A stretch of 64,000 bases of DNA from Comamonas fluminis (GCF_019186805.1 NZ_CP066783.1:2307501-2371500); one strand, 5' to 3'; shown: positions 50,158 through 60,262, counted from the first letter of the stretch. The notes: generated by a model from the letters alone, not told the origin. Made by a program: numbers and translations.

Positions 50158-52872
50158 ATGACAGCTCAGACTGACCCACAAGGCGCTGGCATGCCCGCCG
50201 GCCTGGACCAACAAGAATCCCGTGAGTGGATGGATGCTCTTTCCGCGGTGATCGACCGCGAAGGCGCAGATTACGCACACAAGCTGATTGAGGAACTGCT
50301 GGAACACGCTCGCCAGAGCAGCGTGGACATGCCTTTCTCCGCCAACACCGGCTATGTGAACACCATCGAAGCTGACCAGGAAGAAAAGTGTCCTGGCAAC
50401 CTCGAAATTGAAGGCCGTCTGCGTGCCTACATGCGCTGGAACGCCATGGCCATGGTGGTCAAGGCCAACCGCATTCACCCCCCAGAAGGTGGTGACCTGG
50501 GCGGCCACATCGGCTCCTTCGCTTCGCTGGCCAATATGTTTGCCGCCGGCTTCAACCACTTCTGGCACGCTGAAAACGAAAACCACGGTGGTGACTGCCT
50601 GTACATCCAGGGTCACGTCTCGCCTGGCATCTACGCCCGCGCCTACCTGGAAGGCCGTATCTCTGAAGAGCAACTGCTGAACTTCCGCCAGGAAGTGGAC
50701 GGCAAGGGTCTGTCCAGCTACCCCCACCCCAAGCTGATGCCTGACTTCTGGCAGTTCCCCACGGTGTCCATGGGCCTGGGCCCGCTGATGGCCATCTACC
50801 AGGCACGCTTCCTGAAGTACCTGCACGCACGCGGCATTGCCAACACCGAAAACCGCAAGGTCTGGGTGTTCTGCGGCGACGGTGAAATGGACGAAGTGGA
50901 ATCTCTGGGCGCTATCGGTCTGGCTTCCCGCGAAAACCTGGACAACCTGGTCTTCGTCATCAACTGCAACCTGCAGCGCCTGGACGGCCCTGTGCGCGGC
51001 AACGGCAAGATCATTCAGGAGCTGGAAGGCGAATTCCGCGGCGCTGGCTGGAACGTCATCAAGCTGCTGTGGGGCAAGGGCTGGGACGAGCTGCTGGCCA
51101 AGGACAAGGACGGCGTCCTCAAGAAGATCATGATGGAGTGCAACGACGGCGACTATCAGGCCATGAAGGCCAACGATGGTGCTTTCGTGCGCAAGAACTT
51201 CTTCGGCCGCGATCCTCGCGCCCTGAAGATGGTCGAACACATGTCCGACGACGAAATCTGGAACCTGCGCCGTGGTGGCCACGACTCCCAGAAGGTCTAT
51301 GCAGCTTTCGCCGCTGCCAACGGCCACAAGGGTCAGCCCACTGTGCTGCTGGTCAAGACCGTCAAGGGCTTTGGCATGGGCAAGGTCGGTGAAGGCAAGA
51401 ACAACGTTCACCAGACCAAGAAGCTGAGCGACGAGGACATTAAGGCCTTCCGCGACCGTTTCAACATCCCAATCCCCGACAGCCAGATCGCGGACATTCC
51501 TTTCTACAAGCCTGCAGACGACACGCCCGAAATGCGTTACCTGCACGAGCGTCGCAAGGCGCTGGGCGGCTACCTGCCACACCGTCGCCAGCAGGCTGAC
51601 GAGCAGTTCACAGCGCCTACGCTGGACACCTTCAAGGCCATCCTGGAGCCCACTCCAGAAGGTCGTGAAATCTCCACCACTCAGGCTTATGTGCGTTTCC
51701 TGACGCAGCTGCTGCGTGACAAGAACATCGGCCCCCGCGTGGTGCCCATCCTGGTGGACGAAGCCCGTACCTTTGGTATGGAAGGTCTGTTCCGTCAAGT
51801 TGGTATCTACAACCCTCACGGTCAGCAATACACCCCGGTCGACAAGGACCAGGTGATGTACTACCGCGAAGACAAGGCCGGTCAGATTCTGCAGGAAGGC
51901 ATCAACGAAGCTGGCGGCATGTCCAGCTGGATCGCTGCGGCCACCAGCTACAGCCATAGCAACCGGGTCATGATCCCGTTCTATGTGTACTACTCGATGT
52001 TCGGCTTCCAGCGCATTGGCGATCTGGCCTGGGCAGCGGGTGACCTGCAAGCGCGCGGCTTCCTGCTGGGCGGCACTTCGGGCCGCACCACACTGAACGG
52101 CGAAGGCCTGCAACACGAAGACGGTCACAGCCACATTCTGGCCAACACCATTCCTAACTGCATTACCTATGACCCCACCTTCGCTCACGAAGTGGCCGTC
52201 ATCATGCAAGACGGTCTGCGCCGCATGGTGCAGAACCAGGAAAACGTCTTCTACTACATCACGCTGCTGAATGAAAACTACCCCATGCCTGGTCTGACCG
52301 AAGGCACGGAAGAGCAGATCATCAAGGGCATGTACATGGTCAAGCCTGGCCAGAAGGTGCCTGAGAGCGGCCTGCGCGTTCAGCTGATGGGCTCGGGCAC
52401 CATCCTGCGCGAATCCTTCTTCGCACAGGAACTGCTGGAAAAGGACTGGGGCGTTGCTGCCGACGTCTGGAGCTGCCCATCGTTCAACGAACTGACCCGC
52501 GAAGGCCAGGAAGTGGACCGCTTCAACATGCTGCACCCCATGGAAACCGCCAAGGTTCCATTCGTGGCCCAGCAACTGGCTGCCCACCCAGGCCCCGTCG
52601 TCGCTTCGACCGACTACATGAAGGCCTACGCCGAGCAGATCCGCCCCTACATGCCCAAGGGCCGTACCTACAAGGTGCTGGGCACTGACGGCTTCGGTCG
52701 TTCGGACTTCCGCGCCAAGCTGCGTGAACACTTCGAAGTCAACCGCCACTACATCGTGGTTGCGGCTCTGCGCGGTCTGGCCGATGAAGGCAAGATCAAC
52801 GCCACCACCGTGGCCGAAGCGATCAAGAAGTACGGCATCAACGTCGACAAGATCAACCCGCTGCACGCCTAA
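50158..52872 (+). CDS. aceE: Pyruvate dehydrogenase E1 component, homodimeric
   Basis: AceE decarboxylates pyruvate with thiamine diphosphate and passes the acetyl group to the lipoyl arms of AceF. The 904-residue length is right for the homodimeric E1. The cofactor motif GDGEMDEVESLGAIGLASRE...NLVFVINCNLQRLDGP (about residues 241-283) binds Mg and TPP. The amino part has GGDLGGHIGSFAS, and the carboxyl part VYYSMFGFQRIGDLAWAAGD. AAGGAG lies 9 nt before the start. First gene of the operon aceE-aceF-unknown-lpdA. Confidence 0.96.
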   Translation: MTAQTDPQGAGMPAGLDQQESREWMDALSAVIDREGADYAHKLIEELLEHARQSSVDMPFSANTGYVNTIEADQEEKCPGNLEIEGRLRAYMRWNAMAMVVKANRIHPPEGGDLGGHIGSFASLANMFAAGFNHFWHAENENHGGDCLYIQGHVSPGIYARAYLEGRISEEQLLNFRQEVDGKGLSSYPHPKLMPDFWQFPTVSMGLGPLMAIYQARFLKYLHARGIANTENRKVWVFCGDGEMDEVESLGAIGLASRENLDNLVFVINCNLQRLDGPVRGNGKIIQELEGEFRGAGWNVIKLLWGKGWDELLAKDKDGVLKKIMMECNDGDYQAMKANDGAFVRKNFFGRDPRALKMVEHMSDDEIWNLRRGGHDSQKVYAAFAAANGHKGQPTVLLVKTVKGFGMGKVGEGKNNVHQTKKLSDEDIKAFRDRFNIPIPDSQIADIPFYKPADDTPEMRYLHERRKALGGYLPHRRQQADEQFTAPTLDTFKAILEPTPEGREISTTQAYVRFLTQLLRDKNIGPRVVPILVDEARTFGMEGLFRQVGIYNPHGQQYTPVDKDQVMYYREDKAGQILQEGINEAGGMSSWIAAATSYSHSNRVMIPFYVYYSMFGFQRIGDLAWAAGDLQARGFLLGGTSGRTTLNGEGLQHEDGHSHILANTIPNCITYDPTFAHEVAVIMQDGLRRMVQNQENVFYYITLLNENYPMPGLTEGTEEQIIKGMYMVKPGQKVPESGLRVQLMGSGTILRESFFAQELLEKDWGVAADVWSCPSFNELTREGQEVDRFNMLHPMETAKVPFVAQQLAAHPGPVVASTDYMKAYAEQIRPYMPKGRTYKVLGTDGFGRSDFRAKLREHFEVNRHYIVVAALRGLADEGKINATTVAEAIKKYGINVDKINPLHA

Positions 52873-52890
52873 AAAGGGGAGACAGATAAC

Positions 52891-54606
52891 ATGGCATTGA
52901 CAGAAATCAAGGTCCCCGATATCGGCGACTTCTCCGAAGTCGGCGTGATCGAAGTGCTGGTCAACGTGGGCGACACCATCAAGGTGGAACAGTCCCTGCT
53001 GACCGTGGAATCCGACAAGGCTTCCATGGAGATTCCTTCCAGCCACGCTGGCGTTGTGAAGGAAATCAAGGTTGCTCTGGGCGACAAGGTCAAGGAAGGC
53101 TCCCTGATCGTGGTGCTGGAAACCGCTGACGCGGCTGCCGCGCCCGCTCAGGCTGCTGCCCCTGCTCCCGTGGCAGCAGCACCCGCACCTGTGGCTGCCC
53201 CCGTGGCCGCCGCTCCTGTAGCTGCTGCTCCGGTCGCTGCTGCACCTGCTGCATCGTCCACCGTGGACATCAAGATTCCCGATATCGGCGACTTCAAGAA
53301 CGTGGCCGTGATCGAGATGCTGGTCAAGGTGGGTGACACCGTGGCTGTTGAGCAATCGCTGTTCACCGTGGAGTCCGACAAGGCTTCGATGGAAATTCCA
53401 TCGCCATCGGCTGGCACCATCACGGCGCTGACCATCAAGCTGGGCGACACCGTCAACGTGGGCGACGTCGTCGGCCAGATGACAGTGCAGGGTGCTGCGG
53501 CCCCCGCACAGGCTGCGGCTCCAGTCGCTGCTGCTGCACCCGTTGCCGCCCCCGTGGCTGCTCCTGTGGCCGCCGGTCCTGTCGCAGCGCCTGTGGCTTC
53601 GGCACCTGTGGCTGCACCGGTTGCCGCACCTGCTGCGCACAACCCCACCGTGGCTCCTTCGGGTCAACTGCCCCATGCATCCCCTTCCGTGCGCAAGTTC
53701 GCTCGTGAACTGGGCGTGCCTCTGGCAGAAGTCAAGGGTTCGGGCAGCAAGGGCCGTATCACTCAGGACGACGTGCAAGCCTTCACCAAATCGGTGATGG
53801 CTGGTGCCGTGCAGACGCTGGCGCAGCAAGCCGCCGCTCCCAAGTCTTCTGGCGGCAACGTCGGTGGTCTGGAAGTGCTGGCATGGCCCAAGGTCGACTT
53901 TGCCAAGTTTGGCCCTGTCGAGCGCAAGGACCTGTCGCGCATCAAGAAGATCTCGGGCGCCAACCTGCACCGCAACTGGGTGATGATCCCCCACGTCACC
54001 AATAATGACCTGGCCGACATCACCGACCTCGAAGCCTTCCGCGTCAGCACCAATGCTGAAAACGCCAAGGCCAAGAGCGATGTCAAGGTGACCATGCTGG
54101 CTTTCGTCATCAAGGCGCTGGTGGCTGCACTCAAGAAGTTCCCCGAGTTCAATGCCTCGCTGGACGGCGACACTCTGGTCTACAAGCAGTACTTCAACAT
54201 CGGTTTTGCCGCTGACACACCGAACGGCCTGGTCGTTCCCGTGCTCAAGGATGCCGACAAGAAGGGCATCATGCAGATCAGCCAGGAAATGGGTGAGCTG
54301 GCCAAGAAGGCGCGTGACGGCAAGCTGGGCGCTGCCGACATGCAAGGCGGCTGCATGTCCATCTCGTCGCTGGGCGGTATTGGCGGCACCCACTTCACGC
54401 CTATCGTCAACGCACCTGAAGTGGCAATTTTAGGTCTGTCCAAGGGCCAGATGACGCCGGTGTGGGACGGCAAGCAGTTCGTGCCCCGCCTGATGCTGCC
54501 GCTGAGCCTGTCGTACGACCACCGTGTCATCGACGGCGCTGCCGCAGCCCGCTTCAACGCCTATCTGGGCGCTGTGCTGGCCGACTACCGCCGCATCCTG
54601 CTGTAA
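52891..54606 (+). CDS. aceF: Dihydrolipoamide acetyltransferase (E2)
   Basis: AceF forms the core of the pyruvate dehydrogenase complex. The 571-residue protein has two lipoyl domains with lipoylated Lys43 and Lys164 (each in ESDKASMEIPS), joined by long Ala/Pro/Val linkers. A peripheral subunit-binding domain follows (PHASPSVRKFARELGVPL and KGRITQDDV, about 267-302), then the catalytic acetyltransferase domain with the active-site His in SLSYDHRVIDG (about 540-550). It starts 18 nt after aceE. Confidence 0.96.
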   Translation: MALTEIKVPDIGDFSEVGVIEVLVNVGDTIKVEQSLLTVESDKASMEIPSSHAGVVKEIKVALGDKVKEGSLIVVLETADAAAAPAQAAAPAPVAAAPAPVAAPVAAAPVAAAPVAAAPAASSTVDIKIPDIGDFKNVAVIEMLVKVGDTVAVEQSLFTVESDKASMEIPSPSAGTITALTIKLGDTVNVGDVVGQMTVQGAAAPAQAAAPVAAAAPVAAPVAAPVAAGPVAAPVASAPVAAPVAAPAAHNPTVAPSGQLPHASPSVRKFARELGVPLAEVKGSGSKGRITQDDVQAFTKSVMAGAVQTLAQQAAAPKSSGGNVGGLEVLAWPKVDFAKFGPVERKDLSRIKKISGANLHRNWVMIPHVTNNDLADITDLEAFRVSTNAENAKAKSDVKVTMLAFVIKALVAALKKFPEFNASLDGDTLVYKQYFNIGFAADTPNGLVVPVLKDADKKGIMQISQEMGELAKKARDGKLGAADMQGGCMSISSLGGIGGTHFTPIVNAPEVAILGLSKGQMTPVWDGKQFVPRLMLPLSLSYDHRVIDGAAAARFNAYLGAVLADYRRILL

Positions 54607-54640
54607 GCAGCCAACGGGCAGGCTGGTTTTGAAAGAAATC

Positions 54641-54684
54641 GGCCTGTAGCGCTTACCCATTGTGCGCAAGCAGCTATCAAAACT
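54641..54684. repeat. GATAGC/AGCGCTT dispersed repeat inside the pdh operon
   Basis: GCCTGTAGCGCTTA and GCAAGCAGCTATCAAAAC form a copy with degenerate left arm, in the 107-nt gap after aceF. Confidence 0.6.
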
Positions 54685-54713
54685 GATGAGCTTGCGCTTC
54701 ACCTTACTGCCCT

Positions 54714-55685
54714 GTGAGTGAGATGAAGAACCTGAGACAGCACCCCATCGAGCATCTGCGTGGCGTCATCCCCGGCATCCGGCCTTTTCCGGAAGCCGCT
54801 GACGTCTTTGCCGAGCCCGTCGAGAAATACGCGCGGCACCTGCTGCCGCTCGTCACCATCGATCTTGCGCTGCTGGATGACGCCTGGAGCGGGCCGATTC
54901 ATCTCCTGGCACCTTGCGAGCCCTATGAAGGGCAAGTCGGGGAGTGGGGCGGGCATGAGTTTGGGAATGCACTGCTCAAGCCCGACTGGCTGGCTTTCAA
55001 GCTGAGCGAAGCAGGCAAGTACGAGCTGCTGGGCGACTGGCGCTACTTCATGCTGGAGCAGGACGACCGTGCCGACTGGCTGGAAAAGTCACTCGACTGG
55101 CGCGAGGTTCGCACCCAGCATCGTGAGCTGGTCAAGCTGGGCGTAAAGCCACCGTTTGAGCTGCACCACGAGTCCAAATACTCATGGCGCGATGTGATGG
55201 AGCTGCACTATGCAACCCAGCACGCCGTGTACGACCAGGCCAAGCGGGACTTTCTGGCCCATGGCTGGAATGCTGCGAACGCATGGGATGACCCCGCCGA
55301 AGTCGCCAAGCTGCCTTTGTTTGAGGCAGGCACTGATTGCTATGAAACCACCTCCGGGCGCTATCTGCTGGGTGTGCTGGGCGGTCCCTCCTGGGGCGGC
55401 AACTGGAGCAATCTGACCAATGAACTGCTGAGCGACACGGGCACGGAAGATGGTGTTCACCCCATCCACCCCGAGACCGGCGCGCACTTCGAGTTCATCT
55501 GCAGTGCCAATGCTGATGCTTTTACTTCGACAGGGACTGAAACCCTGCTGTTCTACGAGCCCGAGAGCCGCACCGTGCTGCAGACCTTTGATTGGAGCCA
55601 AGGCGACACCGCCCGGCTTCAAACCGAGAAAAACCGTTTTTGCTGCCTGATGCTTCAGGCGGCGCAGAGACAAAAACCAAGATAG
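54714..55685 (+). CDS. Unknown protein encoded inside the pdh operon
   Basis: The 323-residue product (320 if it starts at the ATG at 54723 rather than the GTG at 54714) is soluble, acidic and Trp-rich, with no signal peptide. I do not recognise a family. The central part has WLEKSLDWREVRTQHRELVKLGVKPPFELHHE and WGGNWSNLTNELLSD, and the end shows beta-rich text (ETLLFYEPESRTVLQTFDW). It lies between aceF and lpdA with no terminator, and its stop codon lies inside the ribosome site (TAGGAG) of lpdA, 8 nt before that start. Co-translation with the complex is therefore likely. A link with pyruvate metabolism is inference. Confidence 0.7.
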   Translation: MSEMKNLRQHPIEHLRGVIPGIRPFPEAADVFAEPVEKYARHLLPLVTIDLALLDDAWSGPIHLLAPCEPYEGQVGEWGGHEFGNALLKPDWLAFKLSEAGKYELLGDWRYFMLEQDDRADWLEKSLDWREVRTQHRELVKLGVKPPFELHHESKYSWRDVMELHYATQHAVYDQAKRDFLAHGWNAANAWDDPAEVAKLPLFEAGTDCYETTSGRYLLGVLGGPSWGGNWSNLTNELLSDTGTEDGVHPIHPETGAHFEFICSANADAFTSTGTETLLFYEPESRTVLQTFDWSQGDTARLQTEKNRFCCLMLQAAQRQKPR

Positions 55686-55693
55686 GAGCGCAT

Positions 55694-57535
55694 ATGAGCC
55701 TCATCGATATCAAGGTGCCTAACATTGGCGACTTCGCCGAAGTGGGCGTGATTGAACTGCTGGTCAACGCTGGCGACACCGTGTCCGTGGACCAGTCCCT
55801 CATCACCGTGGAGTCTGACAAGGCCTCTATGGAAATCCCCAGCAGCCACGCTGGCGTCGTGAAGGAAATCAAGGTCAAGGTCGGCGACAAGGTTGCCGAA
55901 GGCTCCATCGTGCTGTCGCTGGAAGTGGCTGCTGATGCGGGCGCTTCTGCTGCTCCAGCCCCCGCCGCAGCGGCTCCTGCTCCTGTTACTGCACCCGTGG
56001 CCGCGCCTGTCGCTGCTGCTCCTGCTCCCATCGCCAGCAACTTTGCTGGCACCGTGGACATGGACTGTGATGTGGTCGTGCTGGGCGGTGGCCCTGGCGG
56101 CTACTCCGCAGCCTTCCGCGCTGCCGATCTGGGCCTCAAGGTCGTGCTGGTCGAGCGTTACAAGACGCTGGGCGGCGTCTGCCTGAATGTGGGTTGCATC
56201 CCATCGAAGGCACTGCTGCACGTGGCGGCCGTGATGGACGAGGTCAAGCACCTGGAGGTGGCAGGCGTCAAGTTTGCCGCTCCCGAAGTGAACATCGACC
56301 AGCTGCGCGGCCACAAGGAAAAGGTCATTGGCAAGCTGACCGGCGGTCTGGGCCAGATGGCCAAGATGCGCAAGGTCACCATCGTGCGCGGCTATGGCAA
56401 CTTCGTGTCGGCCAACCACATCGAGGTCGAAGAGACCACGGGTGACGGCCAGGACAAGACCGGCAGCAAAAAGGTCGTTCAGTTCAAGAACGCCATCATT
56501 GCTGCAGGCTCGCAAGCCGTGCACCTGCCCTTCATGCCCAAGGACCCGCGCGTGGTGGACTCCACCGGCGCGTTGAATCTGAAGGAAGTGCCAAAGCGCA
56601 TGCTGATCTTGGGCGGCGGCATCATCGGCCTGGAAATGGGCACCGTCTACAGCACGCTGGGCGCACGCCTGGACGTGGTGGAAATGATGGACGGCCTGAT
56701 GCAAGGCGCTGACCGCGATCTGGTCAAGGTCTGGCAGAAGATGAACGCGCCACGCTTTGACAACATCATGGTCAACACCAAGACCGTGGGTGCCGAAGCC
56801 ACGCCCGAAGGCATCAAGGTCTCGTTTGCACCCGCCAAGGATGGTGTGACCGTGCCCGAACCCCAGACCTACGACCTGGTGTTGCAAGCCGTGGGCCGCA
56901 CGCCCAATGGCAAGAAGATCAGCGCTGACAAGGCTGGCGTGGCCGTGACCGACCGTGGCTTTATCGACGTCGACATCCAGATGCGCACCAACGTGCCCAA
57001 CATCTTTGCGATTGGCGACATCGTGGGTCAGCCCATGCTGGCACACAAGGCCGTGCACGAAGCGCACGTGGCAGCTGAAGTCATCGCTGGCGAGCTGCAA
57101 GGCAATAAGGAGCTGGCTTCTGCCGCTTTCAATGCCCGCGTGATTCCCTCGGTCGCCTACACCGACCCCGAAGTGGCATGGGTGGGCCTGACGGAAGACC
57201 AGGCCAAGGCCCAAGGTATCAAGGTCAAGAAGGGCCTGTTCCCCTGGGCCGCCTCCGGCCGCGCCATCGCCAACGGCCGCGACGAAGGCTTCACCAAGCT
57301 GCTGTTTGACGACTCCCCCGAAGCCCACGGCCACGGCCGTATCCTGGGCGGCGGCATGGTCGGCACGCACGCGGGCGACATGATTGGTGAAATCGCTCTG
57401 GCCATCGAAATGGGCGCAGACACCGTGGACATCGGCAAGACCATCCACCCCCACCCAACCCTTGGCGAGTCCATCGGCATGGCGGCGGAAGTTGCGCATG
57501 GTTCCTGCACGGATGTGCCGCCGGCGCGCAAGTAA
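55694..57535 (+). CDS. lpdA: Dihydrolipoamide dehydrogenase with amino-terminal lipoyl domain
   Basis: The 613-residue E3 re-oxidises dihydrolipoamide with FAD and NAD. An extra lipoyl domain leads the protein (residues 1-75, Lys43 in ESDKASMEIPS), followed by an Ala/Pro linker to about 115. The flavoprotein starts with VVVLGGGPGGYSAAFRAADLG, has the redox disulfide in GGVCLNVGCIPSK, the NAD loop ILGGGIIGLEMGTVYSTLG, and ends with the catalytic IHPHPTLGES. Lipoyl-E3 fusions are known in beta-proteobacteria. The start at 55694 follows TAGGAG. Last gene of the operon. Confidence 0.95.
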   Translation: MSLIDIKVPNIGDFAEVGVIELLVNAGDTVSVDQSLITVESDKASMEIPSSHAGVVKEIKVKVGDKVAEGSIVLSLEVAADAGASAAPAPAAAAPAPVTAPVAAPVAAAPAPIASNFAGTVDMDCDVVVLGGGPGGYSAAFRAADLGLKVVLVERYKTLGGVCLNVGCIPSKALLHVAAVMDEVKHLEVAGVKFAAPEVNIDQLRGHKEKVIGKLTGGLGQMAKMRKVTIVRGYGNFVSANHIEVEETTGDGQDKTGSKKVVQFKNAIIAAGSQAVHLPFMPKDPRVVDSTGALNLKEVPKRMLILGGGIIGLEMGTVYSTLGARLDVVEMMDGLMQGADRDLVKVWQKMNAPRFDNIMVNTKTVGAEATPEGIKVSFAPAKDGVTVPEPQTYDLVLQAVGRTPNGKKISADKAGVAVTDRGFIDVDIQMRTNVPNIFAIGDIVGQPMLAHKAVHEAHVAAEVIAGELQGNKELASAAFNARVIPSVAYTDPEVAWVGLTEDQAKAQGIKVKKGLFPWAASGRAIANGRDEGFTKLLFDDSPEAHGHGRILGGGMVGTHAGDMIGEIALAIEMGADTVDIGKTIHPHPTLGESIGMAAEVAHGSCTDVPPARK

Positions 57536-57563
57536 GCGAACAGGTCTTTGGACTTGTCAAAAG

Positions 57564-57592
57564 CAAAGGCAGCCTAAGGGCTGCCTTTTTTC
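57564..57592 (+). terminator. Terminator of the pdh operon
   Basis: AAAGGCAGCC, loop TAAG, GGCTGCCTTT then T run, 30 nt after lpdA. Nearly the same hairpin follows the YecA-like gene at 60228. Confidence 0.9.
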
Positions 57593-57600
57593 ATTGGCGT

Positions 57601-57630
57601 TCATGGTTTTGATAGCTGCTTGCGTGCGCT
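57601..57630. repeat. GATAGC/AGCGCTT dispersed repeat after lpdA
   Basis: TCATGGTTTTGATAGCTGCT is identical to the copy at 60263; right arm degenerate. Confidence 0.6.
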
Positions 57631-57714
57631 GTGTCTGCGTAAACCACTGATTTGGTCGCATAGATAGGTGCGGCAGATGACCTGTGTGGTGCATCCCCTA
57701 GTTCGGTTCTGAAC

Positions 57715-57811
57715 TTGGCACGGAGCTTGGCATTTATCTTGGCAAAATAGTTGGCAATATTTCGAATTTATCTTTGATAAACAAAGAGATGCTACTTGTG
57801 TAGACTTGGCA
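57715..57811 (+). promoter_or_regulatory. TTGGCA direct-repeat array before the fic gene
   Basis: TTGGCA occurs at 57715, 57727, 57739 and 57751, spaced exactly 12 nt, and a fifth time at 57806 just before the start codon at 57814. A 12-nt period puts the sites close to one helical turn apart, so it looks like an array bound by a protein cooperatively. It lies 63-99 nt upstream of fic. Confidence 0.7.
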
Positions 57812-57813
57812 AT

Positions 57814-59013
57814 ATGACTGCGCTCTACACATCGCCCCACCAGTTCGAGCCCTTGATGCCGTCCGATGCCCGCATCGAGCCTTTGCTCTCCAAGGCCGGT
57901 GATCTGGCGCGGGCTGCCACCACGCTGGCGGGCAAGCGCGTGCCGCCCGAGCTGCGCACTTTGCTGCGCAGCATGAACTCCTACTACACCAACCGCATCG
58001 AAGGTCAGCACACGCGCCCGCACGAGATTGAATTGGCGCTGGCTCAGGACTTTTCCGCCAACAAAGAACTGGCCGCCAAGCAGCGACTGGCCGTGGCCCA
58101 TATCGAGGCCGAAGCCGCGCTGGAGCAGCGCTACCAAGGCGAGCAGGGCGTGCAGGCGCTCTACAGCCTGGATGGGGTGCAAGACCTGCACCGCGAGCTG
58201 TTTGGCCGACTGCCCGAAAGCGACTGGGATGTGGCCGAAGGCCACACCGTGCTGCCCGGCCAGCTGCGCAGCAAAGAAGTCAGCGTAGGGCTGCACATTG
58301 CCCCTGCTGCGGCCAGCGTGCCGGTGTTTATCGAGCGCTGGGCCAGTCGCTATGCCCATGTGCGCCGGGGCGAGGCCGCGCTGGTCGCCATGGCCTGTGC
58401 CCACCAGCGCCTGGGCTGGATTCACCCGTTTATGGACGGCAATGGCCGCGTCATGCGGCTGCATACGCACACGCTGCTCAGCAGCCTGGGTTACACCAAC
58501 GGCCTATGGTCGCCGTTGCGCGGCTTTGCACGCGGGCAGGAGCGCTATTACGCCTTGCTGGCCGATGCCGACAGCGCCCGCCGTGGTGATCTGGATGGGC
58601 GGGGAAACTTAAGCGAGCAGGCGCTGATCGCCTGGGCCGACTATGTGCTGGATATCTGCCTGGACCAGGTGCAGTTCATGGGCCGCATGCTGGACTTTGA
58701 CCTGATCAAAGACCGCATCGAAGCCGCGCTGGTGTTTGAGTCTTCGGTGCTAAAAACCGGTGTGCGTAAAGAAGCACTGCGCCCCTTGCACTATCTTTTC
58801 CTGAGCGGTGAAGAAATCCCGCGGGGGGAATTCAAAACCATGCTGGGCCTGGGCGACCGTATGGCCACCGACGCACTGGGCGCACTCGTCAAGCGCGGCC
58901 TGCTGAAAAGCGATAGCCCGCAAGGCAAGGTGCGCTTTGGGCTGCCGCAGCATGCACTGCGGTTTTTGTTTCCGAGGTTGTGGCCGGAGGCGGAGGTGGA
59001 TTCGGCGAGATGA
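57814..59013 (+). CDS. Fic/DOC family protein
   Basis: The 399-residue protein has a Fic domain with the catalytic motif [12 protein letters not shown] (about residues 208-219); Fic enzymes usually transfer AMP from ATP to protein hydroxyls. An amino-terminal inhibitory-like motif is visible in [11 protein letters not shown] (about 57-67; class II Fic proteins carry (S/T)xxxE(G/N) there). The carboxyl 100 residues ([29 protein letters not shown]) look like a winged helix that could bind DNA. The start at 57814 is the ATG after TTGGCA; a TTG six codons earlier is possible. With the repeats upstream it probably regulates itself. Confidence 0.88.
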   Translation: MTALYTSPHQFEPLMPSDARIEPLLSKAGDLARAATTLAGKRVPPELRTLLRSMNSYYTNRIEGQHTRPHEIELALAQDFSANKELAAKQRLAVAHIEAEAALEQRYQGEQGVQALYSLDGVQDLHRELFGRLPESDWDVAEGHTVLPGQLRSKEVSVGLHIAPAAASVPVFIERWASRYAHVRRGEAALVAMACAHQRLGWIHPFMDGNGRVMRLHTHTLLSSLGYTNGLWSPLRGFARGQERYYALLADADSARRGDLDGRGNLSEQALIAWADYVLDICLDQVQFMGRMLDFDLIKDRIEAALVFESSVLKTGVRKEALRPLHYLFLSGEEIPRGEFKTMLGLGDRMATDALGALVKRGLLKSDSPQGKVRFGLPQHALRFLFPRLWPEAEVDSAR

Positions 59014-59170
59014 GAGTGGGCGCGGACGTGCTGCCAGGGCACAAGTAAAGCCGGTGAACAACGGCATCCCAAAGTTTGAGGAAAGCCTGTTCGAGCTTTT
59101 TTGCTGTTCCAATGGCGCATCCCTGTCGCTGACTTTGTGTTGCCCATCACCGACCACGAAAACTTTCCCC

Positions 59171-60184
59171 ATGACTGACGAAGTTGAACTTATCCATTCC
59201 GCATTGACGCAAATATACGAGGCGGATGGCTATCGCTTACAAATCCAGATTTACCGCTTGAGCAACACCCTGTGGTCGTTGGAGGTCGTCGATGAAAACG
59301 GTACTTCGACCGTATGGGACGAGTTGTTTGACACCGACAAAGCGGCGCTGGAGCGCGCGTTTTTAGACATTGAAAAGGACGGCGCTGCGCAGTTTGTGGA
59401 AGAAGCCTTGCAAGAGGCGAAGGCCGCCGGGCCCGAGTTGCAGCGCAAACTGGCACAGCTCAAACAGCCACACTTGCCCGATCTCGCAGCGCCCTTGTCA
59501 GATGCTGAGCTACAGGAGCTTGAGCAACTGCTGCTGGAACTTGATTCCGATGAGGGCATGTTGCTGGAAATGCTGGATGGCTTTTTGTATGCCATTGCCA
59601 TCGGGCCAGAACTGGTAATGCCCAGCCAGTGGCTACCCATGGTCTTGGGCGAGGCAGACGCGGGCATGATGCCTGCAGTGGAGAGCGAGGAAGCAGCCCA
59701 GCATCTGCTCGGATTGATCATGCGCCACTACAACAGCATCATCTCGGGCTTTGAGCAGACCCCGCGTTTGGTCACTCCCATCTGGGGCGCCACGGAATAT
59801 GCAATAGGCACTTTTGAAGATGCTGAGATCTGGGCCCATGGTTTTTGTGAAGGCGTCAATCTCAGCCGAGCCGCATGGCAGCCACTGTTGGATGACTTGC
59901 AAGGCAAGCGCTGCTATCTGCCTATCGGTTTGCTAGGAGAGGCTGAACTGTCGCCCGAGCAAAACAAGCTGATTCGGACGCCTGCGCAGCGCCAGGCGCT
60001 TGCTCAACAAATACCAGAGGCGCTGCTGAATATGCATGCGTTCTGGCTGCCGCACCGATACGCGATGAACTTGCCTTCACAGGCTCCGCACATCAGCACC
60101 AAAGTAGGTCGCAACGAGCCATGCCCTTGTGGCAGCGGTAGAAAGTTCAAAAAATGCTGCGGCGGCGCAGGTGAGCCGCATTGA
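59171..60184 (+). CDS. YecA/UPF0149-family protein with SEC-C motif
   Basis: The 337-residue protein combines a UPF0149/YecA region (about 115-230, [36 protein letters not shown] and WLPMVLG) with a carboxyl SEC-C zinc motif [17 protein letters not shown] (about 315-331). Residues 1-110 are an unusual extra domain ([26 protein letters not shown]). SEC-C motifs bind zinc and are found in SecA and many proteins of unknown role. The start at 59171 gives the best ATG; upstream codons in frame have no similarity. It follows the fic gene by about 160 nt. Confidence 0.8.
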   Translation: MTDEVELIHSALTQIYEADGYRLQIQIYRLSNTLWSLEVVDENGTSTVWDELFDTDKAALERAFLDIEKDGAAQFVEEALQEAKAAGPELQRKLAQLKQPHLPDLAAPLSDAELQELEQLLLELDSDEGMLLEMLDGFLYAIAIGPELVMPSQWLPMVLGEADAGMMPAVESEEAAQHLLGLIMRHYNSIISGFEQTPRLVTPIWGATEYAIGTFEDAEIWAHGFCEGVNLSRAAWQPLLDDLQGKRCYLPIGLLGEAELSPEQNKLIRTPAQRQALAQQIPEALLNMHAFWLPHRYAMNLPSQAPHISTKVGRNEPCPCGSGRKFKKCCGGAGEPH

Positions 60185-60227
60185 TGCGCATGCAAGCATA
60201 ACGATCAGGTCTCAGCACTTGCTCAAA

Positions 60228-60253
60228 ACAAAGGCAGCCCCAGGCTGCCTTTT
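60228..60253 (+). terminator. Terminator after the YecA-like gene
   Basis: AAAGGCAGCC, loop CCA, GGCTGCCTTTT. It is related to the pdh operon terminator and is followed by the same repeat, so the terminator-repeat pair may have been copied. Confidence 0.8.
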
Positions 60254-60262
60254 GCCATTTTG

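Noticed and set aside
50068..54393. Open frame of more than 1400 codons on the minus strand opposite aceE and aceF
   Set aside because: It is the antisense of two certain genes. High GC and biased third positions keep the opposite strand free of stops; the text has no family similarity and is His/Gly/Val-rich, as expected for such shadows.
55655..57499. 614-codon frame on the minus strand opposite lpdA
   Set aside because: Shadow of a certain gene with no recognisable domain.
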